Shown: positions 18,144 through 26,143 of the stretch, one piece after another | Position numbering within the stretch: position 1 is the stretch's first letter | Layout: the number at the start of each line of letters is the position of its first letter | Assembly: GCA_022823165.1 (NCBI GenBank) | Contig: JAJDXR010000086.1 | Coordinates: 38,181 to 102,180 of the forward strand | Length of the DNA stretch: 64,000 nucleotides | From: Anaerolineae bacterium | GTDB lineage: Bacteria; Chloroflexota; Anaerolineae; Aggregatilineales; Phototrophicaceae | Direction: 5' to 3' | Position numbers and translations under genes: made by a program | The notes under the pieces: model-generated | Told to the model about the DNA's origin: nothing | Database searches by the model: none | Seen by the model: only the letters and a program-made list of their open reading frames with translations

Positions 18144-20915
18144 TCAGACGACGATGTTCACTTTGGGATCACTGCCGTTTCGGCCTGGGATGAAAATGGC
18201 GCGTTTTGGCGGAGCGCCTTTTAAGAAACGCTGCGCCGCTTCGCTTGCCAGCGCCAGCTCTTGCGCCCGCTCTCGCTCGATGTCCACCGTCACCGCGATG
18301 GTCGCGCGTGGTTTGCCGTTGACCATCACCACCAGATCGACTGTCTCTTCCCGCGCCAGGTCAGCGTCGTACTCGGGCCAGGGCTGCGTGTGAACGCTGT
18401 AGTCCCAGCCCAGGCGCAGCCACATCTCTTCGGCAATATGCGGGGCGAATGGCGCCAGCAGCCGGATCACCTGGCTCATCACATCGCGCCAGAACTCAGC
18501 GCCGATTGCTTGCGCGCGCAGCGCCGCTTTGAGAGAATTCTTGAACTTCATCTGCTCGGCGATGGCGGTGTTAAAGCTGAATTCTTCCAGCCCGCGGTTG
18601 ATGACGGCGATGGTTTGGTGCAGTTTGCGCGAGATATCGCGCTCGGCGGCGGGATCGCCCGCATTTGCAGGCGCGCCGGCCATAGCGATTTCCCAGATAT
18701 CGTGCAGCCAGCCCTGCGGCCCCTTGATATTGTTCTCGTTCCAGGGCCCGCCCTTTTGCCAATCGAAGTTGAACATCAGGTAACAGCGGACGACATCGGC
18801 GCCGTATTTCTCCACCAGCTCATCGGGATTGACGACATTGCCCTTGCTCTTGGACATGCGCTGGATATCCAGGTGATGCTGCAGCTGATTGACGTTGTTC
18901 GCGCCCACGATATGCGGGATGACGATCTCGGCCTCGGGCAGGACCTCGACGAATTGCGTCAGGCCGGCCATATTCAGGTGCAGGACATTCTCGGTGCGGT
19001 GGACGATCTCGCCGAACCAGCCTTCGAAGCCGGCCGGCACCTGGTTCCAATCCACGACTTCGACACGCTCGGCCAGCATGCGCTCGCCGACGACGCGCCC
19101 GCTGCATAGCGCGAAGTCGCCCTGCCGCTCGCCGCCCAGGACCTGGCCCTGATTGCGCAGCACGGTCATAGGCTCGTCGAAAACGCCATCGGGATCGCGG
19201 CCGTGGCGGCGCATGGCGGCCGCGGCATCGTCGTATACGCCGATATCGCGCAGCACCTTGGTGAAGAAGCGCGTGTAGAGCAGGTGCATCACGGCATGTT
19301 CAGCGCCGCCGGTGTAGACATCGACCGGCAGCCAGTAAGCCGCCTCGTCGGCGTCAAAGGGCGCCGTATCGCAATCGGGCGACAGATAACGCAGCTGATA
19401 CCAGGAGGAGCACATGAAGGTGTCCAGCGTATCGGTTTCGCGGCGTCTGGCGTCGTCCACTTTGAAGAAGGGTTCGTGATAGGTCAAGGGACTGCGGCCG
19501 GTGGGCGCGAAGTCGACATCCTCCGGCAGCTCCACGGGCAGCTCGTCATCGGGAACCGGCACGATTTCGTCGCCATCGTACATCATAGGGATGGGGCCGC
19601 CCCAGTAGCGCTGCCGGCTGATCAGCCAGTCGCGCAGGCGATAATTCACCGCCTCCTCGCCCTTGCCGGTCGCTTCCAGCCAGTCAATTACGCGATTGAT
19701 GGCCGGGTTTTTGCGGCCCTTCTGCCAGCTGCTGACGCTGCCGTCCATGGCGCCGGAGTTGACCATGAGGCCGGGTCCGTCGTAAGCTTCGGTCATAGCC
19801 GCCTCGGTCAGCGGCTCGGCCATATCTTCCGGCTGGATGACCACGCGGATGGGCAGATCCTGCGCGCGGGCGAATTCGAAGTCGCGCTGGTCGTGCGCCG
19901 GGACAGCCATGATGGCGCCCGTGCCATAAGTAACCATTACGTAGTCGGCGATCCAGATCGGCACTTTTTCGTCGTTGACCGGGTTGATGGCGTAGGCGCC
20001 GGTGAAGACGCCGGTCTTTTCGCGGTGCTCCATCATGCGCTCGACTTCGGTCTCGGCGGCGATTTCATCGATGTAATGCTCGACGGCGGCGCGCTGGGCA
20101 TCGGTGGTGATTTTCTCAACCAGGTCATGCTCCGGCGCCAGCACCATAAAGGTCGCGCCCCAAAGCGTATCGGGACGGGTGGTGTAGATCTGGATGGGGT
20201 GGCCGCCGACTTCAGTGTGGAAGGTGGCGCGGGCGCCTTCGCTGCGGCCGATCCAGTTGGTCTGCATGATCTTGATCGACTCAGGCCAATCCATGCCAGC
20301 GAAGTCCAGCAGCTCGTCGGCGTATTGGGTGATCCGAAAGAACCACTGCTCCATCATCTTGTGAATCACCGGCTGCCCGGTGCGTTCGTCTTTGCCATCG
20401 ATGACCTGCTCGTTGGCCAGGACGGTCTGCAAGGTCTCCGACCAATTGACCAGTGCCGAGCCGCGATAGGCGACGCCGTGCTCGTAGAACTTCTTGAAGA
20501 ACCACTCCGACCACTTGTAATACTCGGGCCTGCAGGATATGGCTTCTCGCTCCCAGTCGAACATGGCGCCCATGCTGCGCAGTTGCTCGCGCATGCGTTC
20601 GATATTGGCATAGGTCCACTTCCAGGGATGGATATTGCGCGAAATGGCTGCTTGCTCGGCGGGCAGCCCGAAAGCGTCGAAACCCATGGGGAAGAGGACG
20701 TTGTAGCCCTTCATGCGCATCCAGCGGGCGCGGGCATCGGAGGGGGTCATGGCGAACCAGTGCCCGATATGCAAGTCGCCTGAAGGATAGGGCAGCATGG
20801 TGAGGGCGTAGTGCTTGGGCTTGTCCCAATCCACTCGGGAGCGGTAAAGCTCGCTGGCTTCCCACTTCTGCTGCCATTTGACTTCGATGTCATGTGGTTG
20901 ATAGGATTCAGTCAT
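18144..20915 (-). CDS. leuS: Leucine--tRNA ligase
   Basis: 923-residue class I synthetase. The HIGH motif (H49-I-G-H52) sits in 'PYPSGDLHIGHW', the KMSKS-type loop 'RMSKSKGNVVNP' is near residue 686, and the CP1 editing domain has 'TTRPDTLWGATFMVLAPEH' and 'GTGAIMAVPAHDQRDFEFA'. The zinc-knuckle part after 'ALVNW' lacks the usual cysteines: it reads 'SETLQTVLANEQVIDGKDER', where relatives have two C-x-x-C pairs. Start ATG 20915 fits the family N terminus. No T-box leader sequence was found in the 298 bp upstream. Confidence 0.96.
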   Translation of the reverse strand: MTESYQPHDIEVKWQQKWEASELYRSRVDWDKPKHYALTMLPYPSGDLHIGHWFAMTPSDARARWMRMKGYNVLFPMGFDAFGLPAEQAAISRNIHPWKWTYANIERMREQLRSMGAMFDWEREAISCRPEYYKWSEWFFKKFYEHGVAYRGSALVNWSETLQTVLANEQVIDGKDERTGQPVIHKMMEQWFFRITQYADELLDFAGMDWPESIKIMQTNWIGRSEGARATFHTEVGGHPIQIYTTRPDTLWGATFMVLAPEHDLVEKITTDAQRAAVEHYIDEIAAETEVERMMEHREKTGVFTGAYAINPVNDEKVPIWIADYVMVTYGTGAIMAVPAHDQRDFEFARAQDLPIRVVIQPEDMAEPLTEAAMTEAYDGPGLMVNSGAMDGSVSSWQKGRKNPAINRVIDWLEATGKGEEAVNYRLRDWLISRQRYWGGPIPMMYDGDEIVPVPDDELPVELPEDVDFAPTGRSPLTYHEPFFKVDDARRRETDTLDTFMCSSWYQLRYLSPDCDTAPFDADEAAYWLPVDVYTGGAEHAVMHLLYTRFFTKVLRDIGVYDDAAAAMRRHGRDPDGVFDEPMTVLRNQGQVLGGERQGDFALCSGRVVGERMLAERVEVVDWNQVPAGFEGWFGEIVHRTENVLHLNMAGLTQFVEVLPEAEIVIPHIVGANNVNQLQHHLDIQRMSKSKGNVVNPDELVEKYGADVVRCYLMFNFDWQKGGPWNENNIKGPQGWLHDIWEIAMAGAPANAGDPAAERDISRKLHQTIAVINRGLEEFSFNTAIAEQMKFKNSLKAALRAQAIGAEFWRDVMSQVIRLLAPFAPHIAEEMWLRLGWDYSVHTQPWPEYDADLAREETVDLVVMVNGKPRATIAVTVDIERERAQELALASEAAQRFLKGAPPKRAIFIPGRNGSDPKVNIVV

Positions 20916-21213
20916 CTTGCTTGGGTCTCCCCTCTATTACGGCCAGCTTCGATTCGTATGCGCGGCCTAAACTCATGGCGCGGCCATTAAGTCTGGTTGC
21001 AGATATTAAATACGTAGATTGATGAGGAAGCGTAGAATGAGGCAGTGTAAGATTGGCAGTCCGTGCGGACTACATAAGCAAAGAGCGGGCCACCCCGAAA
21101 CCCGATACCATTTTCGCTTTCATCTCACACCTTCAAAAGCGCACAATTGCGATGCGCGCGAGATTACCATGCTTCAAAGCGCCTGTAAACTGCCACTTGC
21201 CTTGTCAGTGGCG

Positions 21214-22263
21214 TCAGGCGCCCCAGGTCTGGCGCAGGACCCGCACCCAATTCTGATGCGCCAGCTTGTGCAGCAGCTCGTCGTTGTAGCCGGCGTCTTG
21301 CAGCGCCGCGATCAGATTGGGCAGCTTCGATACATCGCCGACCGCGTCGGGCACACGCGCGCCGTCGTAATCCGAACCCAGGCCGACGCGCGTCTCGCCC
21401 AGCCGCTCAACCAGGTAGTCGAGGTGGCGCACCATCACATCAAGCGGGCGGTCGCTATCCCAGGCGCCGTCTTCGTTCAGGAAGCCGGTGGCGAAGTTCA
21501 GGCCGACCATGCCGTCTGAGGCTTTGATGGCGTCCAACTGCTTGTCGGTCAGATTGCGCGAGATTTGGCAGAGGGCGTGTACGTTGGAATGGGTGGCGAC
21601 CAGCGGCGCATCGCTGAGCGCGGCCACATCCCAGAAGCCGGCTTCGTTCATGTGCGACAGGTCGATCATAATGCCCAGCTCGTTGCAGCGCTTGACCAGG
21701 CGTTTACCGGCGTCGGTCAAGCCGGGGCCGATATCGGGGCTTGAGGGAAAGGCGATCGGCACACCATGCGCGAATATCGTGGGCCGGCTCCAGACGATGC
21801 CCAGCGAGCGCATGCCCGCTTGATAATAGACTTCGAGCGCATTCAGGTCTTCGTCAATCGCTTCCGCGCCTTCAAAGTGCAGGATGGCGGCGAATATGCC
21901 CGCATCAATACATGCCTGCAATTCGTCAGCCCTGCGCACGATTTTGATTTGCCCGCCGGACAGGGCTTCCAGGCGAAACAGATCGGCCGTCAAGCGATTG
22001 GCCGCCCGCTGCGAGAAAACGAAATCAACCGCGGGCGATGTATAGGGCGTGGACAGGTCGGGCATGTTGTCCGGGTCAATCCGCTCCTGGTTGGGCACGA
22101 ATACGGCGAAAAAGCCGCCGGCGAAACCGCCACGGCGCGCCCGCGCCAGATCGATATGCCCGCCGTCCATCTCACCCAGGAAGTCGCTCAAATCCAGGTC
22201 ATCATGGTTGTAAAAGCGCAGCAAAGTATCGTTGTGCCCATCGAAAATCTTAAACTCGGGCAT
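21214..22263 (-). CDS. Membrane dipeptidase (peptidase family M19)
   Basis: 349 residues, TIM-barrel zinc dipeptidase of the renal-dipeptidase family. Metal ligands are visible: 'FDGHND' (H10, D12), 'LHFEGAE' (bridging Glu), the His of 'DLSHMN' and of 'ATHSN', and Asp in 'GSDYDG'. There is no signal peptide, so it is probably cytoplasmic and cleaves dipeptides or related amides. The start at 22263 is supported by immediate family alignment. It stands alone between leuS and a small-gene/tRNA unit. Confidence 0.93.
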   Translation of the reverse strand: MPEFKIFDGHNDTLLRFYNHDDLDLSDFLGEMDGGHIDLARARRGGFAGGFFAVFVPNQERIDPDNMPDLSTPYTSPAVDFVFSQRAANRLTADLFRLEALSGGQIKIVRRADELQACIDAGIFAAILHFEGAEAIDEDLNALEVYYQAGMRSLGIVWSRPTIFAHGVPIAFPSSPDIGPGLTDAGKRLVKRCNELGIMIDLSHMNEAGFWDVAALSDAPLVATHSNVHALCQISRNLTDKQLDAIKASDGMVGLNFATGFLNEDGAWDSDRPLDVMVRHLDYLVERLGETRVGLGSDYDGARVPDAVGDVSKLPNLIAALQDAGYNDELLHKLAHQNWVRVLRQTWGA

Positions 22264-22356
22264 GATCGCCCTCCCATCTCAAAAGCCACTAATTGCCGCT
22301 AGATAATGTCAGCTATTGCGCGGCCTTGCAACTCCGGAATCCGCTGCTTGCAAGCG

Positions 22357-22388
22357 AAAAGAAAAGAGCGCAGTCCGATTGACTGCGC
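22357..22388 (-). terminator. Intrinsic terminator of the tRNA-Ala/small-gene unit
   Basis: On the minus strand a perfect 8-bp stem GCGCAGTC/GACTGCGC (22368-22375, 22381-22388; loop 5 nt) is followed by TCTTTTCTTTT. It lies after the small frameshifted gene and before the M19 gene. Confidence 0.82.
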
Positions 22389-22414
22389 CCCGCGGCTGCC
22401 TGGTATATCGTCGG

Positions 22415-22644
22415 CTATTTGGCCCGCCGCCGTTTGCCGCCTTCTCGCACCGGAACCGGCACACGCGCCGGCTTGCGCGGCTGCGGCGCCTTGGGGTCAA
22501 AGAAGTCGTCGATTTCTTTCAGGATACGGTGCCCAACTTCGAGCATTTCTTCCCATACGCTGCGTTTATGTCTCGCCACGATACCAAAAGTCCTTTCTCG
22601 GTATGCGAACAGCGCGCCAAAATACCGGGCTTGTTGCGCGTCAA
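22415..22644 (-). pseudogene. Small basic-tailed protein, frameshifted in a T-run
   Basis: From TTG 22644 the minus strand reads (M)TRNKPGI and then leaves frame. In the adjacent frame it continues as FGALFAYRERTFGIVARHKR, then VWEEMLEVGHRILKEIDDFF, then a Pro/Arg-rich tail ending GGKRRRAK and TAG at 22415. One extra T in the TTTT run (complement of AAAA at 22619-22622) joins the two parts into a natural sequence of about 76 residues. It is therefore either a 1-bp deletion or a homopolymer under-call. The downstream part alone could start at ATG 22546 (43 residues). No family recognised. It follows the coiled-coil gene by 4 bp and precedes a terminator. Confidence 0.55.
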
Positions 22645-22648
22645 ACGC

Positions 22649-22864
22649 TTAAGCGCCAGCCGGGAGCCATCCAACAATCATCGACAGAATAGCCAACGCG
22701 ATACCGATGTTCAACGCGATGATAATCCGCATAGTGCCGCGGATTTCCGCGATGTCCGCTTTCAAATCAGCAGTGTCCGCTTTGGTGGCAAAATGCGTCA
22801 ATGCTTCATCCACGCGCCCTTCCAGGCGGGCAATGCGTCCTTCTGATTGTATCGCCGATTCCAC
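22649..22864 (-). CDS. Small coiled-coil protein with C-terminal membrane anchor
   Basis: 71 residues: 'RIARLEGRVDEALTHFATKADTADLKADIAEIRGTMRI' is a heptad-like amphipathic helix, followed by one hydrophobic segment (IIIALNIGIALAILSMIVGWL). The layout resembles XhlA/DUF1640-type small membrane proteins. The function is unknown. It begins 31 bp after the end of tRNA-Ala on the same strand and is likely on the same transcript. Confidence 0.65.
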   Translation of the reverse strand: MESAIQSEGRIARLEGRVDEALTHFATKADTADLKADIAEIRGTMRIIIALNIGIALAILSMIVGWLPAGA

Positions 22865-22895
22865 TAGCGTTGTCTCCGAAGATACACTGTCGAAG

Positions 22896-22968
22896 TGGAC
22901 CTGAGGGGACTCGAACCCCTGACCTCCACAATGCCATTGTGGCGCTCTCCCAACTGAGCTACAGGCCC
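22896..22968 (-). tRNA. tRNA-Ala (anticodon GGC)
   Basis: A complete cloverleaf can be drawn. Acceptor GGGCCTG/CAGGTCC includes one G-U pair; the D-stem is GCTC/GAGC; the anticodon stem is CCACA/TGTGG with loop ATGGCAT (anticodon GGC); the T-arm is AGGGG-TTCGAGT-CCCCT; the discriminator is A. CCA is not encoded. Confidence 0.97.
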
Positions 22969-22984
22969 TTGCGATTAAGCTATG

Positions 22985-23236
22985 TTAGCGCCGAGCGAGC
23001 GGGCTGTCAATAGACAGGGCGGCTCGCATCTCGGCCAGCACATCGGCGGGCGCGGATTCCTGCGGCCCGTTCGTCAGGAAATCAGCCGCCAACTGCAGCT
23101 GCGTGGCGTCATTTCAAGCGCAGCCGGGCTGATCCACCCACTCGATTGCGCGCGCCTCGAGATCCAGCCGCGCGCCTTTGACGCCGCCGCTGCGCTCATC
23201 AGCCCAGATCCAGCTAGTGGTCACGTTGTCACTCAC
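22985..23236 (-). CDS. Small protein frame interrupted by UGA (selenoprotein or decayed gene)
   Basis: The minus strand from a GTG at 23236 gives TTSWIWADERSGGVKGARLD..., 'AIEWVDQPGCA', then TGA (23114-23116), then NDATQLQLAADFLTNGPQES... to TAA at 22985: 83 codons. Both sides read like one compact domain. The TGA directly follows Gly-Cys-Ala, where a second Cys (C-A-C) would be natural. A 5-bp CGCCA/TGGCG stem with a 12-nt loop follows, but it is closer to the UGA than typical bacterial SECIS elements. The start is uncertain, with no clear ribosome binding site. Alternatives are a Cys-to-stop point mutation or a sequence error. It ends just upstream of tRNA-Ala. Confidence 0.4.
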
Positions 23237-23350
23237 AATTTCAGCCTGCGCAGATTCTGCGCCGCCCGATGCCTTGCTCGCGCGGAAATGAGTATATCAG
23301 GTCATCCGAACATCCGTTAGGTGTTCCGCGAGTGTTTGACAAAAGTATCG

Positions 23351-23375
23351 TGCCAATTCCTTGGGAATTATGGCA
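23351..23375. promoter_or_regulatory. Imperfect palindrome in the promoter region of the SDR gene
   Basis: AATTCC-ttg-GGAATT flanked by TGCC on the left and GGCA on the right forms a 25-bp near-palindrome. It lies between a TTGACA at 23336 and a CATAAT at 23374, about 40-60 bp before ATG 23416. The position and symmetry suit an operator; no regulator is adjacent. Confidence 0.35.
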
Positions 23376-23415
23376 TAATGACGGGGATAAATCCGTCACG
23401 GCGAGAGAGTGAGCG

Positions 23416-24648
23416 ATGGCTGAAGCGAACAATCAGTTGAGTATATTGGTGACCGGCGGCGCCGAAGACGCGGGTTTGGCGACGGTCCGCGCCTTGTTGA
23501 AACGCGGGCATAAAGTCCTTGCCACCGCCTGTACATCCGAAGGCGCCCTGGCACTGCGTCTGGCGGGCGCGCTGCCGGTTTATCCCGATCTGGGCCGCGC
23601 CAGCGAGGTCTTCAGCGCGCTGCAAATGGCGGAGACGGACGCGGTTGTGCATGCGCTACCGCAATTCTGTGGCGGCTTGCCGCACTCGGGCGAGGCTTAT
23701 GCCGCGCGCGGCGCTCAGCTGGCGCGATACAGCAAGGCGGTTGCGAAGGCAGCTGCGAAACACGGCGTCAAGCGAATCGTCTCTCTTAGCTTTGGCTATC
23801 TCTACGAAGCCGGACACAGCGCGGCGGTCGAAGGCGATCATGACAGCCACGACAGCGTATACGCGCCCATGCTGGCGGCGGAAGCAGCCCTGAAAGACAG
23901 CGGCTTGAATGGCTACATCGTCCGCAGCGGTTACATCTACGGCGGCAACAACCCGTCGACCGTTTCGCTGGCCGAAGCCATCATGGCGTCTCAGCGCCTG
24001 CCTGCGGGCGCGCTGCCCGCCTCCTGGATACACGAAGACGATGTGGCCGCAGCTTTCGTAACGCTGCTGGAAGCCGACGCGGCGCCCGACGGCATACAGA
24101 TCGTCAACGCTGCGGACGATGCCGTTTGCAGCCCGGACGCTTGCGCCGGCGCTATCAGCGCGGCTCTTGGGCTGGGCGCGCCGCGCTTCGCCGCGGCCGG
24201 CCTATTCGATACGCTGCGGCAGAAGACCCTGCGCGACAAACTGCTCGGGCGCGAGGTCGTCATCAGCAGCCGCAAACTCAGAGACGATTTCGGCTGGCAG
24301 CCGCGCCACAGCAGCATTGAGCAAGGCATGGAGGCCGCCTCGCTGGTTTGGCGTATGCGGGACGCCGTCAACACGGATGATTTCTACAACGTGTATGAAG
24401 ACAAAGCGGCGCTGGCCATCGAAAACTTCGCCTACGATGTGGCTATGCCGGAACCTGCCGCCGCGGTGGAAGCCCCCAGCGCTGTCACCGCAGCAGCCCC
24501 GACGCCTGCGCCGACAGCTGAACGAGCCGCAGCGCCGCCGCAGTCAGAAGGACCTACGCCCTGGAACGAAGACGAAGCCAAGCGCGAAGAGCGCCGCCGT
24601 AAAGCGCTGGAACGCAAAGCCAAGCGCGCCGCCAGAGGCGGAGGCTAG
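23416..24648 (+). CDS. Atypical extended SDR (NAD-dependent epimerase-like) protein
   Basis: 410 residues. The Rossmann start 'ILVTGGAEDAGLATVRALLKRGH' (glycine motif at 13-20), 'AVAKAAAKHGVKRIVSLSFGYLY', and 'YIVRSGYIYGGN' followed by 'WIHEDDVAAAFVTLLE' are typical of extended SDR/NmrA-like proteins. The usual Y-x-x-x-K pair is altered: the expected position reads Y-A-P-M-L, so catalysis may be lost or changed. Residues about 345-410 form an Ala/Pro-rich linker and a highly charged Arg/Lys tail ending KAKRAARGGG, which may bind nucleic acid or membrane. Followed 6 bp later by the HAD gene. Confidence 0.8.
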   Translation: MAEANNQLSILVTGGAEDAGLATVRALLKRGHKVLATACTSEGALALRLAGALPVYPDLGRASEVFSALQMAETDAVVHALPQFCGGLPHSGEAYAARGAQLARYSKAVAKAAAKHGVKRIVSLSFGYLYEAGHSAAVEGDHDSHDSVYAPMLAAEAALKDSGLNGYIVRSGYIYGGNNPSTVSLAEAIMASQRLPAGALPASWIHEDDVAAAFVTLLEADAAPDGIQIVNAADDAVCSPDACAGAISAALGLGAPRFAAAGLFDTLRQKTLRDKLLGREVVISSRKLRDDFGWQPRHSSIEQGMEAASLVWRMRDAVNTDDFYNVYEDKAALAIENFAYDVAMPEPAAAVEAPSAVTAAAPTPAPTAERAAAPPQSEGPTPWNEDEAKREERRRKALERKAKRAARGGG

Positions 24649-24654
24649 CGCCCG

Positions 24655-25464
24655 GTGGCGCCCCGGCTAAGAGCCGTCCTCTTCGACTTCGACGATACCC
24701 TGATCGACTGGAGCGGCGTCACGCAGGACTGGCGCGAAGTCGAAGCGGAGCGTCTGAGCCGGGTGCTGCGCTTTCTCGACCAGCGGATGTCGCCCAGCCG
24801 CATCAAGCTGGAGCAACTGGTCGAGCGTTATACACAGCGTACGCGCGCAGCCTGGATGATAGCCCGCGCCAACTTGCGCGCTCCCAAAATGCCGCTCATC
24901 CTCCAGGAAACTTTGACCGAGCTGGGCATTGACGCCGCCGATGCCTTCGCGGACGAAATCCTGCGCGCCTATGATTGGAATGTCGTGCCGGGGACTGTGG
25001 TCTTTCCCGATGTTATTCCCCTGCTCAATGAGCTGCGTTCGCGCGGGATTCGCTTGGGCGTCGTCACTAATTCTTCGCAGCCGATGTCCCTGCGGGATTG
25101 TGAGCTGCGGGAGCACGGGCTGCTGCCCTATTTCCCCGATTGCCGGCTGGCGGCGGCGGATGTCGGCTATCTCAAGCCGCACCCGCGGATATTCCATTGC
25201 GCGCTGGAGCGCATCGGCGTCGCGCCGGAAGAAGCGGTCTTCATCGGCGACAATCCGATTGCCGATGTAAGCGGCGCCCTGGACGTTGGTATGCGCGCTG
25301 TCCAGCGCCTGAACGCGAACGACGCCAGTCTCAGCGGCGGGCATCCCCAGCTGAGTTCGGAGGGCGCCGGCGCTGCTCGCGGACATCCCTGCCTGCGTTC
25401 ACTTGAAGAATTACCGGCCCTCCTGGACGACTGGTATCCTGATTGGCGTGATGGAAACGCGTGA
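24655..25464 (+). CDS. HAD-superfamily hydrolase
   Basis: 269 residues from a GTG start at 24655, 6 bp after the SDR gene. HAD motif I 'LFDFDDT' (D11, D13), motif II 'VVTNSSQ', the motif III lysine in 'YLKPHPRIF', and motif IV 'FIGDNPIADVSGA' are all present. The alpha-helical cap lies between about 20 and 105. It is likely a phosphatase of small metabolites; substrate unknown. The last 14 bases overlap the start of the next gene, suggesting translational coupling. Confidence 0.88.
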   Translation: MAPRLRAVLFDFDDTLIDWSGVTQDWREVEAERLSRVLRFLDQRMSPSRIKLEQLVERYTQRTRAAWMIARANLRAPKMPLILQETLTELGIDAADAFADEILRAYDWNVVPGTVVFPDVIPLLNELRSRGIRLGVVTNSSQPMSLRDCELREHGLLPYFPDCRLAAADVGYLKPHPRIFHCALERIGVAPEEAVFIGDNPIADVSGALDVGMRAVQRLNANDASLSGGHPQLSSEGAGAARGHPCLRSLEELPALLDDWYPDWRDGNA

Positions 25465-26002
25465 CTTACGCCTGCATGGCGACCTCAATCTGATCATGAC
25501 CGGCTATGTAGAACCCAATCGTCCGCGTATTTCGCGCCAGTTGGCCCAGCGGCTGGGCTTGACCCTGATTGATGTCGAGCGGGAGATGGAAGAGCGCCTG
25601 GGCGATACCATCGCCAATTTGCGCGCCACCTACGGCCAACGCCACTTAAAAACCGTCGAAACGGAGATCATGGACGAGGTCGTCTTGCATCGCCGCGGTC
25701 TGATTCGCGTCGCCGGCAGCACCCTGGTCGGCAGCGTTCATCTGGCGGAATTGCAACGCAACGGGGTCATCGTCTGCCTGGTGGCTTCGCTGGATTCGAT
25801 TCTGCGGCGCCTGCATCTGACGCTGGGCGCCCGCTATCACGACCCGGTAGAGCGCTCGCGCGCTGTCGGCGAATTGCAGCGCGAATGGCGCATCCGCGAA
25901 GTCGAAGGCGTGGTCGAATTCGACGCCACTTACGTCAGCGAAGCGCTGCTGGTTGAGCGGGTGGCCGAATTCTGGCGCGAACTGGCTTTACGGCGCGGCT
26001 GA
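25451..26002 (+). CDS. Shikimate-kinase-like protein lacking the P-loop
   Basis: 183 residues from ATG 25451, which overlaps the HAD gene by 14 bp (GTG 25448 is possible). The frame follows shikimate kinase topology: 'LIMTGYV', 'ISRQLAQRLGLTLIDVEREMEERLGDTIANL', then 'VETEIMDEVVLHRRGLIRVAGSTLV', 'VIVCLVASLDSILRRL', and a lid-like region 'GARYHDPVERSRAVGELQREW'. The Walker A G-x-x-x-x-G-K-(S/T) is replaced by 'TGYVEPNRPRIS', with no Lys-Ser/Thr. Kinase activity is therefore doubtful; it may be a binding or regulatory relative. Confidence 0.72.
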   Translation: METRDLRLHGDLNLIMTGYVEPNRPRISRQLAQRLGLTLIDVEREMEERLGDTIANLRATYGQRHLKTVETEIMDEVVLHRRGLIRVAGSTLVGSVHLAELQRNGVIVCLVASLDSILRRLHLTLGARYHDPVERSRAVGELQREWRIREVEGVVEFDATYVSEALLVERVAEFWRELALRRG

Positions 26003-26038
26003 TCGGAAGCCTGTATTGCGCCTGGAACTGGTTAATTC

Positions 26039-26064
26039 GCCACAGAGGCACAGAGGGCACAGAG
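26039..26064 (+). repeat. Dispersed CACAGAGG-type repeat
   Basis: Bases read cGCCACAGAGGCACAGAGG then GCACAGAG. This is one of several intergenic copies of an A-C-C-(A/C)-C-x-GAG-x-CAC-(A/C)-GAGG family in this window. Confidence 0.7.
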
Positions 26065-26143
26065 CAATAAGCCTGGGTCCAACGGAATCATCATCCATTA
26101 GCACAGGCGCTGCCGACTGAATCGTCTCTAGTAAGGTTCCGCG

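Noticed and set aside
19203..20783. 526-codon open frame antisense to leuS
   Set aside because: It mirrors leuS exactly, has low-complexity composition from GC-rich third positions, and shows no family motif.
20916..21213. Possible T-box leader of leuS
   Set aside because: No TGGNACCGCG-type antiterminator sequence and no specifier-like stem on the minus strand.
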